A DNA stretch of 6,103 bases from Candidatus Kapaibacterium sp. Its GTDB lineage: Bacteria; Bacteroidota; Ignavibacteria; Palsa-1295. Below, piece after piece: positions 1-5,783 of the stretch. Every line of letters starts with the position of its first letter. The stretch's first letter is position 1. The notes beneath the pieces were generated by a model. It did not search any database. It saw only the letters and a program-made list of their open reading frames with translations, and was not told the DNA's origin. The stretch spans positions 1 to 6,103 of the forward strand of contig JANWLI010000040.1 of NCBI GenBank assembly GCA_025450975.1. The letters are read 5' to 3'. The position numbers and the translations under genes are program-made.

Positions 1-2
1 GT

Positions 3-470
3 ATGTTCGAAAACCTTGGCGGTGCCGAGCTGATGCTCGTCCTATTAATTATCCTCATCTTCTTTGGTCCGAAGAAGATCCCCGAGCTAGCGTCTAGTTT
101 CGGCAAGGGCCTCCGTAAATTCCGCGACGCAAAAGCCGGTATGGAAGAGCAATTTCGCACGGCCATCAAGGAGCCTGTCGCGATGATGAAGGAGGCGCAG
201 AAGAATTTCAACGCCGATGCGACTTCTGCCAAGCAGGGATTCGAGAAGCGCATGAACGCAATGCTTAACGATGAGACGCAGGCCATGCGCGAATCCGGCG
301 ATGCAGTGAAGTCGCAGATCGAAGACGCTGTAAAGTCGCTCGAAGAAAGCCAGCAGCCGCAGATCCCACTCTTTACGACTCCGCCGAACGAGTATGCGAG
401 AATTCCGGAGCCACCTACAAACGCCACGGAGGTTGTGCCCGGCGGTGTGAAGATCCACAAGTTGATATGA
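3..470 (+). CDS. Sec-independent translocase protein, TatA/TatB family
   Basis: This 155-residue protein looks like a pore-forming or receptor subunit of the twin-arginine translocase, which moves folded proteins across the inner membrane. Residues 1-8 form a short periplasmic stretch ending GGAE, with the conserved polar residue at Glu9. One transmembrane helix spans about residues 9-21. It is followed by the family hinge FGPKKIPELA (21-30) and an amphipathic helix (about 30-46, KGLRKFRDAK). The remainder, to about residue 118, is charged and probably helical, and the last 35 residues are proline-rich. TatA proteins are usually 60-100 residues, so the length and the acidic residue before the helix lean towards TatB, while the FGPKKIPEL hinge occurs in both; I do not decide between them. 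The start lies two bases from the window edge, so its ribosome binding site cannot be seen and a start further upstream cannot be excluded, although the N-terminus is already typical. The stop overlaps the next gene by 4 bp. Confidence 0.9.
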   Translation: MFENLGGAELMLVLLIILIFFGPKKIPELASSFGKGLRKFRDAKAGMEEQFRTAIKEPVAMMKEAQKNFNADATSAKQGFEKRMNAMLNDETQAMRESGDAVKSQIEDAVKSLEESQQPQIPLFTTPPNEYARIPEPPTNATEVVPGGVKIHKLI

Positions 471-784
471 TGGAGCCAGGTTTCCGATTAGGGCTGAAGT
501 TTGGGGCCGTCGTACTGGGCGCGGTGATGGCGCTGGCGATCAATGTCTTGCTTTTTACTCCATTGATCATACCGGATCCATGCGCCTACCATAATGGCGA
601 GGCAAAAGCGACATTTATTTTCAAGATCTTCTTCGATATCTTCGGCACCACTGGCCACCATCCTGAACATTCATTGGTCAACCTCATAGTGACAACTATT
701 TTCGGAGGATTTGCCGGCTGGAAGGTAGGCAGGATATTACTGCGGAGTTATGATCGATCGTCTGGAGAATCGGTTGCCTGTTAA
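467..784 (+). CDS. Small two-helix membrane protein of unknown function
   Basis: I do not recognise a family for this 105-residue protein. It has two likely membrane helices, about residues 9-35 and 70-92, joined by a soluble loop of about 35 residues. The loop contains Cys39, His42 and a His-His-Pro-Glu-His stretch at 64-68. The second helix has glycine pairs (FGGFAGW) of the kind that allow close helix packing. The short basic tail (RILLRSYDR) suggests both ends face the cytoplasm, with the loop outside; that is inference. The ATG at 467 overlaps the TGA of the Tat gene (ATGA), which indicates translational coupling and makes the reading frame credible. A second in-frame ATG follows directly at 470. 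It could be an accessory to the Tat translocase or simply a co-transcribed membrane protein. It faces the DUF1501 gene tail to tail across 34 bp in which I see no hairpin terminator. Confidence 0.7.
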   Translation: MMEPGFRLGLKFGAVVLGAVMALAINVLLFTPLIIPDPCAYHNGEAKATFIFKIFFDIFGTTGHHPEHSLVNLIVTTIFGGFAGWKVGRILLRSYDRSSGESVAC

Positions 785-818
785 AAAAACTCATCGTCGA
801 GGGTCCGTTCTTACCTAC

Positions 819-2390
819 TTACTTCCGGATCAACCCTGTTGTTGTCACCTGATTGCCGGATTGAACTCTTACGTAGTAGCTTCCCGAAGCAAGTCCGTTG
901 CCATCGATCGTTGCCTCATATATTCCTGCGCCATGATACGCATCATGAAGCACAAGCACTTCGGCACCGATCGCATTAAAGACCGATACGCGGAGCACAC
1001 CTGCCGGTATCTGAACCCGGATAAGCGAACCCGAGATGAAAGGGTTTGGTACTGCGGTGACCTGGAGATTACGCATCGTTGCTGAAGGTGACACGGACGA
1101 ACCGCCGCCACGGATAAACGGGAGTGTTGGGAAATCCTTGAACAGTACACTGTTCAGACGTGCGTCGTCGGCGCAGAACCAGTCTTTGAGTACGGTTGCA
1201 TACATAGACCGGAAGTCATAGGCCATCGGGAGATTATCCTCGATCTCGATCTTGTCTGCAATGATCGGATTCGCTCCGATAATGCCACCTTGTACAGGAT
1301 GGCCAAATACAAACTGCGGACCTGCAGCGCCGTGATCGGTACCTTCGCTCGAATTACTCTTAATGCGACGTCCGAATTCGGAGAACGTCATTCCCAGGAC
1401 ATCTCTGTGTTTATCCTGGCGTTCAAGTTCATCCAAAAACGCTGCGATCGCATCCTGCAAAAGCTCAAGCAGTTGTGGATGGGTGAATGGCTGGCCGCTG
1501 TTGCCTTTCGAGTTCTGTGAATAGTGTGTGTCGAATCCGCCAAGGGTCACAAGGTAGACGCGCGACTTTAAGCCGCCACAGATCAGCATTGCTGCGATCT
1601 TCAGCTGGTCTGCCAGTGGGTTGCTCCGATGCGGTGGCCAAAGCGAAGATTTGATCGTTGTGCTATTTGCCGTGTTCTGCACTTTGACGCCAAACTTGTT
1701 TACCTGTTCACCGATACTGCGGACAAATCCCTCGAGTTCACCGGCCCGCGTCGAGGCCAGCGTGGTATCGTCAGTATCGACGTTGAAGTATCGGTTAAGG
1801 TTGGTGAACGCCATACCCATACTTGCCAGCGTTCCATCGAGTGTCGGCGAGAGGATGGAGCCGATCTGGATCGCCAGCGGATCGGGCATTGCATCGTTGG
1901 GATAGCCGAACGGGTAGTTCGGATACTCAAGTTCGAGAAACCTGCCCATCCACCCGGTACTTACATACTGATTGTAATCGGATGCGGTCGTCCAGATATC
2001 GGTCGACCGGAAATGCGAGAGGTTGGGGACGGGATACCCAACAGATTGAATGATCGCCAGTTGTTCCTTATTATAGAGATCGCGAAATCCGGTGAGTGCC
2101 GAATGCAGACCGACAGTGTCGGTAAGTTTGATGATATCTTTTTCGGGTACGATGATCTCCGGTCGTGCCGGCTGCAACCTATCGTACTGATCGAGCGGGA
2201 TGACCGTGTTCAAGCCGTCATTGCCGCCAAAAAGCTGGATGAGCACGAGCGTACGGTCGCTGCAATCTGCTTGCGGCATCAGGGCATCAATGATCGGGTT
2301 GCGCGCAAGAGCACGGAGGCTGTATCCCCCCAGCGCTACCGGAAGTACGGCAGCAGGAAGTGCTGCTTTCAGAAAATCTCTGCGTCTCAT
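819..2390 (-). CDS. DUF1501 family protein with Tat signal peptide and T9SS type A sorting domain
   Basis: This 523-residue protein belongs to DUF1501, a family related to the alkaline phosphatase/sulfatase fold and of unsettled function. The N-terminus MRRRDFLKAAL with a following hydrophobic stretch is a twin-arginine signal peptide, with a possible A-L-A cleavage site at 27-29. Family landmarks are LFGGNDGLN (53-61), GGFDTH (284-289), FSEFGRR (336-342) and GTDHG (350-354); the His and Asp residues in the last three are the likely metal or active-site ligands. A glycine/serine linker (about 428-437) leads to a C-terminal domain of about 85 residues with the T9SS type A pattern: VPNPF near its start, VSVFNAIGAEVL in the middle, and GLASGSYYVRVQ followed by a basic final residue. 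It is predicted to be folded, exported by Tat and then passed through or onto the outer membrane by T9SS. The start lies 4 bp after the DUF1800 stop, so the two genes are probably co-transcribed and coupled. I see no strong Shine-Dalgarno. Confidence 0.93.
   Translation of the reverse strand: MRRRDFLKAALPAAVLPVALGGYSLRALARNPIIDALMPQADCSDRTLVLIQLFGGNDGLNTVIPLDQYDRLQPARPEIIVPEKDIIKLTDTVGLHSALTGFRDLYNKEQLAIIQSVGYPVPNLSHFRSTDIWTTASDYNQYVSTGWMGRFLELEYPNYPFGYPNDAMPDPLAIQIGSILSPTLDGTLASMGMAFTNLNRYFNVDTDDTTLASTRAGELEGFVRSIGEQVNKFGVKVQNTANSTTIKSSLWPPHRSNPLADQLKIAAMLICGGLKSRVYLVTLGGFDTHYSQNSKGNSGQPFTHPQLLELLQDAIAAFLDELERQDKHRDVLGMTFSEFGRRIKSNSSEGTDHGAAGPQFVFGHPVQGGIIGANPIIADKIEIEDNLPMAYDFRSMYATVLKDWFCADDARLNSVLFKDFPTLPFIRGGGSSVSPSATMRNLQVTAVPNPFISGSLIRVQIPAGVLRVSVFNAIGAEVLVLHDAYHGAGIYEATIDGNGLASGSYYVRVQSGNQVTTTGLIRK
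822..1076 (-). other. T9SS type A sorting domain (Por secretion tail) of the DUF1501 protein
   Basis: Residues 439-523 show the usual order of this immunoglobulin-like C-terminal domain: a PNPF segment at 448-451, a hydrophobic beta strand with the V-F-N-A-I-G-A-E-V-L motif around 470-479, an A-G-I-Y strand, then LASGSYYVRVQ at 500-510 and a short tail ending IRK. In known T9SS organisms this domain directs cargo across the outer membrane and is cleaved off there. Its presence implies that the genome encodes the T9SS machinery; none of it is in this window. Confidence 0.87.
2304..2390 (-). other. Twin-arginine (Tat) signal peptide of the DUF1501 protein
   Basis: Residues 1-29 contain a basic n-region with three consecutive arginines followed by D-F-L-K, matching the R-R-x-F-L-K core of Tat signals. 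A moderately hydrophobic alanine-rich h-region (9-21) and an A-L-A site at 27-29 follow. The moderate hydrophobicity favours Tat over Sec. The cleavage position is an estimate. Confidence 0.85.
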
Positions 2391-2394
2391 GTAC

Positions 2395-4023
2395 TTACAT
2401 TAATTGGTAGCGTGAAATACCTAACAGGTACCGTAAAAACGGTTGCAACTTCGTTTCAATATTCAGGCGGAAGAGTACATTCTTCGAATCCGATGCGTAA
2501 TCATTCCAGCGTTTACGCCACTCCGTTTCGGTAATTGAGCCGAGGAAGTTGGCCAATGCTTTCTCATGCTGTTGTTGCGAAAGCGGCATCGGAAAGATCC
2601 ATTGAAGCCATTCACGCACAACCGTCACTGCATCGCCGGGATCGGAGACGCGGCCAATATATTCAAAGACCTCGATGATCGCATAGCCGTAGTCTTCGTC
2701 GTACCGATAGTGCGCAACACTGAGGTCTTCGACAAACCGGACACGTTTTTGGATCGTGTCGGCATTGATCCAGATCTTATCAAACTGCGGCGGCTGGTAA
2801 TAGGCAGGGAGTCCGGCCACGCTTGGCGGATCGAGCAAGTCGTACTGCTGTATGGACAGGTCGTTATAGACCGGTCGTAACGCTCGCGCCCGTATCGCCG
2901 GGTCCTGGGGAGGGAACAGCTCTTCTTCGAGCGTCGCAGTAAAGATAGACTGTACCTTAAAACTGCGGAATGTCCCGATCATCAAGTCAACTGGATTCTT
3001 GATCAGGGCGCCGCGCACCGAAAGATCGAAGAAATGCGCGCTCTTGAACAGCTGTGCTAAGACAGGCTTGATCTCGTAATTACCATTGGAAAATGTTTGT
3101 GCAAGCGGTGCGATCACCGTCGTCTCGATCTCGGGTGTAATGACCGTGTTGACAAACCAGCGGTAGAGCTTCCGGCAGAGATAACGTGCCGTCTCCTGCT
3201 GCGCAAAGATCATCGTAATAAGATCGTCCAGCTCTATCCGTGCACCGGCTTCGCCTGATCGACCGGTGATAACGGTGTTCTGGAATCGGGCAGAGAACTG
3301 CTTGTCGGTAGTATCATGGAGCGAATCGTCGAACGTTGTGCGAATATTTGTGAGATCGCTTCCGTCATCACGCCAGCCGGTAAGCACTCGTGCTGCGGCC
3401 AGTACATCCGTCTCTGTATAGGTTGTATAATCTCCGGGTGCTACTTCCTGGCCTTTGCCGATCGTAAATAGCTCCTGCAGCTCGCGTGCGTAGTTCTCAT
3501 TCGGACCGGTTTTCGTATTCTGATTACCATTAAGGAAGACCAGCATGGCCGGATCGAGAGTTATCTCTTTGGCAAACTGCCGGAAGTTGCCGAGCGCGTG
3601 TTCACGCAAGAGCATGTGCTGCCGGAACATATAGAATGCCTGCAGCACCGTGAAGCCACCGGTTGCAAAGTGATTCGACCAGAAGAGCACCATTTTTTCT
3701 ACAATGCTCATCGGTTGTGACAGCATCTGGTCGATCCACCAAAGACGTACGTAGTTCAGATGCGGCGTGTCGTTATCGAGGGTCCACTTCGCCGGATCCC
3801 ACGGATCGCCCATGACGAGCGAGACAAGATCGTCTGTGTACACCGGGGTTGGCGGCGAGATTGGCGAGGGAGTGTCGAGCAACAAGTCGACAGCCTGCTC
3901 CATCGAACCCTCGAGGATCTTCGCCACATCCGTTTGTCGGACACCGAACATCGCCCTGCGGAGCAGGTGCGCAGCCTCCTGATAGGTCCAGGGTCCGGTA
4001 TACTGTTCTACTCCTGCTGCCAT
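2395..4023 (-). CDS. DUF1800 family protein
   Basis: This 542-residue protein belongs to DUF1800, a family of unknown biochemical function that is repeatedly found beside DUF1501 genes. Landmarks are HLLRRAMFG (19-27), MVLFWSNHFATG (111-122), the hallmark segment 160-191 with FLNGNQN, PNENYARELQELF and TIGKG, then VLTGW (213-217), CRKLYRWFV (283-291) and the C-terminal GLPAYYQPPQF (404-414). Length is normal for the family. There is no signal peptide, lipobox, membrane helix or T9SS tail. The start is supported by GGAG six bases upstream, and an in-frame TAG nine codons upstream (4048-4050) blocks any longer N-terminus. It is the first gene of a unit with the DUF1501 gene, which begins 4 bp after its stop. 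Because the partner carries Tat and T9SS signals, the two proteins may form a complex or the DUF1800 protein may act in the cytoplasm on its partner; both are inference. Confidence 0.93.
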   Translation of the reverse strand: MAAGVEQYTGPWTYQEAAHLLRRAMFGVRQTDVAKILEGSMEQAVDLLLDTPSPISPPTPVYTDDLVSLVMGDPWDPAKWTLDNDTPHLNYVRLWWIDQMLSQPMSIVEKMVLFWSNHFATGGFTVLQAFYMFRQHMLLREHALGNFRQFAKEITLDPAMLVFLNGNQNTKTGPNENYARELQELFTIGKGQEVAPGDYTTYTETDVLAAARVLTGWRDDGSDLTNIRTTFDDSLHDTTDKQFSARFQNTVITGRSGEAGARIELDDLITMIFAQQETARYLCRKLYRWFVNTVITPEIETTVIAPLAQTFSNGNYEIKPVLAQLFKSAHFFDLSVRGALIKNPVDLMIGTFRSFKVQSIFTATLEEELFPPQDPAIRARALRPVYNDLSIQQYDLLDPPSVAGLPAYYQPPQFDKIWINADTIQKRVRFVEDLSVAHYRYDEDYGYAIIEVFEYIGRVSDPGDAVTVVREWLQWIFPMPLSQQQHEKALANFLGSITETEWRKRWNDYASDSKNVLFRLNIETKLQPFLRYLLGISRYQLM

Positions 4024-4029
4024 GCTATG

Positions 4030-4033
4030 CTCC
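4030..4033 (-). promoter_or_regulatory. Ribosome binding site of the DUF1800 gene
   Basis: GGAG on the - strand lies six bases before the ATG ending at 4021. It is the clearest Shine-Dalgarno in the window and fixes the DUF1800 start. Confidence 0.65.
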
Positions 4034-4044
4034 GGTGGTGGTTC

Positions 4045-4072
4045 ATACTAGAAGGTGCTAAGTTACAAACAA
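4045..4072 (-). promoter_or_regulatory. Possible promoter of the DUF1800-DUF1501 unit
   Basis: Read on the - strand, TTGTTT (4072-4067) and TAGTAT (4050-4045) are separated by 16 bases and lie between the tRNA terminator and the DUF1800 start. They would give a leader of roughly 15 bases that still contains the GGAG site. The match is to a general sigma-70 pattern and not to the Bacteroidota TAnnTTTG consensus, so this is only a candidate. A promoter somewhere in 4024-4083 is expected because the terminator should stop readthrough from the tRNA. Confidence 0.25.
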
Positions 4073-4083
4073 AAAACATACAA

Positions 4084-4112
4084 AAAAAGCAAGCCTGAAT
4101 AGCTTGCTTTTT
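4084..4112 (-). terminator. Intrinsic terminator after the tRNA-Ser gene
   Basis: A perfect 11-bp inverted repeat (AAAAAGCAAGC at 4084-4094 pairing with 4102-4112) encloses a 7-base loop. On the - strand the hairpin starts six bases beyond the mature tRNA end and finishes in a run of seven T (4088-4082). The stem has A/T tracts on both sides, so it could also work on the + strand, but no + strand gene ends nearby. It insulates the tRNA from the DUF1800 unit. Confidence 0.85.
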
Positions 4113-4118
4113 CGCTTG

Positions 4119-4200
4119 CGGAGGGCGAGGGATTCGAACTCTCACACCCTTGCGGGCGGCGGTTTTCAAGACCGCTGCAATACCATTATGCGAGCCCTCC
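4119..4200 (-). tRNA. tRNA-Ser(UGA)
   Basis: The - strand folds into a complete class II tRNA. The acceptor stem is GGAGGGC pairing with GCCCTCC (4194-4200 with 4120-4126), and the discriminator is G at 4119. The D arm contains GCATAATGGTATTGC. The anticodon arm is GCGGT-CTTGAAA-ACCGC, with anticodon TGA at 4166-4168, which reads UCA and other UCN serine codons. The long variable arm, CGCCC-GCAA-GGGTG, is the mark of serine tRNAs. The T loop is TTCGAAT. The 3' CCA is not encoded (CAA follows the discriminator) and must be added by nucleotidyltransferase. The T stem (GAGAG with CCCTC) has one A-C mismatch. At 82 nt it is short for a serine tRNA because of the compact variable arm. A terminator follows directly. 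Confidence 0.95.
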
Positions 4201-4290
4201 GGATTGTGCCGAGCGTTTCTAACGATACCCCGCAAAGGCACGTTCCGCTCCCGGAAATTAGCCTGCTCTTAGCGGTGTTTCCACCTGCCA

Positions 4291-5001
4291 ATGAAAAAGC
4301 TCTCCATCGTTATCCCCGTCTACAACGAAGAAAAATTCGTTCAGGAGCTTGTTACTACCGTGCTCGGCGTCGACCTCTCCAGCCTCGGCCTGGGGCGGGA
4401 GATCATCATCGTTAACGACGCCTCGACCGATAAGACCCTCGAAAGCCTGAAGGTATTCGAGAGCCACGCAGATATCCGCATTATCTCGCATACGATCAAT
4501 CAGGGAAAAGGGGCGGCGCTGCATACTGGCTTTGCCGCTGCGTCGGGAGATTTTGTCGTCATTCAGGACGCCGATCTCGAATACGATCCGCACGAATACC
4601 TGCGACTACTCAAGCCCATTATCGACGACAAGGCCGACGTCGTCTACGGCTCGCGCTTCACCGGCGGCGATGCGCATCGCGTGCTCTACTTCTGGCATTC
4701 GGTCGGCAACAAATTTCTCACCGTCCTCTCCAACATGTTCAGCGATCTCAATCTCACCGACATGGAGACCTGCTACAAGGCATTCCGTACGGAGATCCTG
4801 CGCAAGATCACGTTGGAAGAAAAGCGATTTGGCTTTGAGCCGGAGATCACTGCGAAGATCGCGAAGCTTGCCAAGCGCGAGCGCGTCCGCATCTTTGAAG
4901 TCGGCATTTCCTACTATGGCCGTACGTATCAGGAGGGAAAGAAGATCGGCGCCAAAGACGGACTGCGGGCGATCTGGTGCATCCTGAAGTATAACCTCTA
5001 G
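4291..5001 (+). CDS. Family 2 glycosyltransferase, polyprenyl-phosphate mannose/glucose synthase-like
   Basis: This 236-residue protein is a GT-A fold, family GT2 enzyme of the dolichyl/undecaprenyl-phosphate sugar synthase type. Such enzymes transfer a sugar from a nucleotide sugar to a polyprenyl phosphate at the cytoplasmic face of the membrane. Visible landmarks are VIPVYNEE (7-14), the nucleotide-binding segment IIIVNDASTDKT (38-49), NQGKGAALHTGF (70-81), and the metal-binding Asp-x-Asp in QDADLEYDP (92-100; Asp93, Asp95). SRFTGG (121-126) and the acceptor-side DMETCYKAFR (157-166) follow. It ends after the catalytic domain and lacks the C-terminal membrane helices of ArnC- or GtrB-like relatives, so it matches the short soluble DPM1-like form. 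The sugar and lipid cannot be read from sequence; glycosylation of envelope polysaccharide or protein is likely. The upstream 90 bp, shared with the divergent tRNA, holds no obvious Shine-Dalgarno or recognisable promoter. The start fits the family N-terminus closely. Confidence 0.92.
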   Translation: MKKLSIVIPVYNEEKFVQELVTTVLGVDLSSLGLGREIIIVNDASTDKTLESLKVFESHADIRIISHTINQGKGAALHTGFAAASGDFVVIQDADLEYDPHEYLRLLKPIIDDKADVVYGSRFTGGDAHRVLYFWHSVGNKFLTVLSNMFSDLNLTDMETCYKAFRTEILRKITLEEKRFGFEPEITAKIAKLAKRERVRIFEVGISYYGRTYQEGKKIGAKDGLRAIWCILKYNL

Positions 5002-5003
5002 TA

Positions 5004-5729
5004 TTACCTTACTTCGTAACCGTTTCTCGTCTCGATCACTTTCGGGAGCCGCCGGTTTGCTTCAAACTTGTCGTAGATCGTTTTCAGGGATGTCCAAAGA
5101 CCGGTATGAGTTGCGTTTGCTTTAACAAGCTTGTCAAAAGTAGCTTTATGTAAGCGCGCAGGGAAAATATGGATCGGGATCTTCTGCTGGCCACCAGCTT
5201 TTGCCCGGACCGCCAGCGTATACACTTCCTCGATCTTATCATCGGTAAGTGGCAGACATCCGATAGTCACGCAATTGCCGTGTACGAAGATATCGCCTCC
5301 GGGTGGTTTTCCTGCAGACCGCGCCCGGTCCACCGTATTTGGATAGGAGACGCCAAGCGAAAGATGAAAGCTGCTCTGTGGATTAAACCGGTCGATATAA
5401 TACGCACCTTCCGGTACCTGCATATCTCCCTGTTGTATTTTAGGTCCGAGCACACCGCTCGCTGCGCAGATCGGATAGCTTGCAAGCAGCACAAATGAAT
5501 CAACTCTCGCGGCTCGCGACCAAACCTCCAGCGCCCCTTCCTTCTTAAATGCGCGGAGATAGAGCGCTTTTGGGGGGTATGGAAGTCCTTTTGCGGCGCT
5601 CAGTGCACGCAGCGATGAATCTTTTTCCGCAAAGGCCGATTTAACCCGCGGCATGGCAAGCTGCTGACGGAGGAATATCTCCGTGGGGAGAAAAACGCTT
5701 GTCAGCACCAGAAAAAGAAGCATGCCCAT
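5004..5729 (-). CDS. L,D-transpeptidase family protein, YafK-type (YkuD domain)
   Basis: This 241-residue protein has a YkuD-type catalytic domain at about residues 76-190. Landmarks are ICAASGVLGPKIQQGDMQVPEG (from 88), IDRFNPQSSFHLSLG (112-126) and the active-site segment HGNCVTIGCLPLTDD (150-164), with His150 and nucleophile Cys158. In this superfamily the cysteine attacks tetrapeptide stems of peptidoglycan, forming 3-3 cross-links, attaching proteins or, as for YafK/DpaA, cleaving such attachments; which applies here cannot be read from sequence. The N-terminus has a hydrophobic segment (residues 3-14), probably a signal peptide or membrane anchor, but lacks the usual basic lead. An in-frame TGA three codons before the ATG prevents a longer N-terminus. 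The internal ATG at residue 3 is an alternative start. There is no clear ribosome binding site. It converges on the glycosyltransferase gene with only 2 bp between stops and is divergent from the aminotransferase gene. Confidence 0.9.
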   Translation of the reverse strand: MGMLLFLVLTSVFLPTEIFLRQQLAMPRVKSAFAEKDSSLRALSAAKGLPYPPKALYLRAFKKEGALEVWSRAARVDSFVLLASYPICAASGVLGPKIQQGDMQVPEGAYYIDRFNPQSSFHLSLGVSYPNTVDRARSAGKPPGGDIFVHGNCVTIGCLPLTDDKIEEVYTLAVRAKAGGQQKIPIHIFPARLHKATFDKLVKANATHTGLWTSLKTIYDKFEANRRLPKVIETRNGYEVR

Positions 5730-5750
5730 CGTTCATGGGTGTACTTTTAG

Positions 5751-5778
5751 TTGCCACCCAGGTTTCGAGGTAATTTTG
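5751..5778 (+). promoter_or_regulatory. Possible Bacteroidota-type promoter of the aminotransferase gene
   Basis: TAATTTTG at 5771-5778 fits the Bacteroidota -7 consensus TAnnTTTG, and TTG at 5751-5753 lies 17 bases upstream, at the short end of the range described for the -33 element. It sits in the short gap between two divergent genes. Transcription would start at or just before the ATG at 5784, giving a nearly leaderless mRNA. TAnnTTTG also occurs at least twice inside genes in this window (2123-2130 on +, 5135-5142 on -), so the motif alone is weak evidence. Confidence 0.35.
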
Positions 5779-5783
5779 CAATA

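Noticed and set aside
785..818. The gap between the small membrane gene and the DUF1501 gene as a possible bidirectional terminator
   Set aside because: No inverted repeat of useful length is present. There is only a short A run after the first stop.
2123..2130. TAAGTTTG on the + strand, matching the Bacteroidota -7 promoter consensus
   Set aside because: It lies inside and antisense to the DUF1501 gene with no + strand gene downstream. About this many chance matches are expected in a window of this size.
1629..2534. A 301-codon + strand open frame antisense to the DUF1501 gene and the end of the DUF1800 gene
   Set aside because: It has low-complexity, arginine- and charge-rich composition with no recognisable motif, and it lies opposite two well-supported genes. 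It is a codon-bias shadow.
4119..4200. tRNA-Ser as an integration site for a genomic island
   Set aside because: No integrase gene is in the window and I found no second copy of the tRNA 3' end. The flanking genes look like ordinary chromosomal genes.
4008..4241. A 77-codon - strand frame, and a + strand frame at 4104-4415, both crossing the tRNA
   Set aside because: They run through the tRNA and its terminator, and neither has a protein-like motif. The tRNA explains the sequence.
5135..5142. TACTTTTG on the - strand, another match to TAnnTTTG
   Set aside because: It is internal to the L,D-transpeptidase gene near its 3' end, and no separate gene follows that it could serve. Probably chance.
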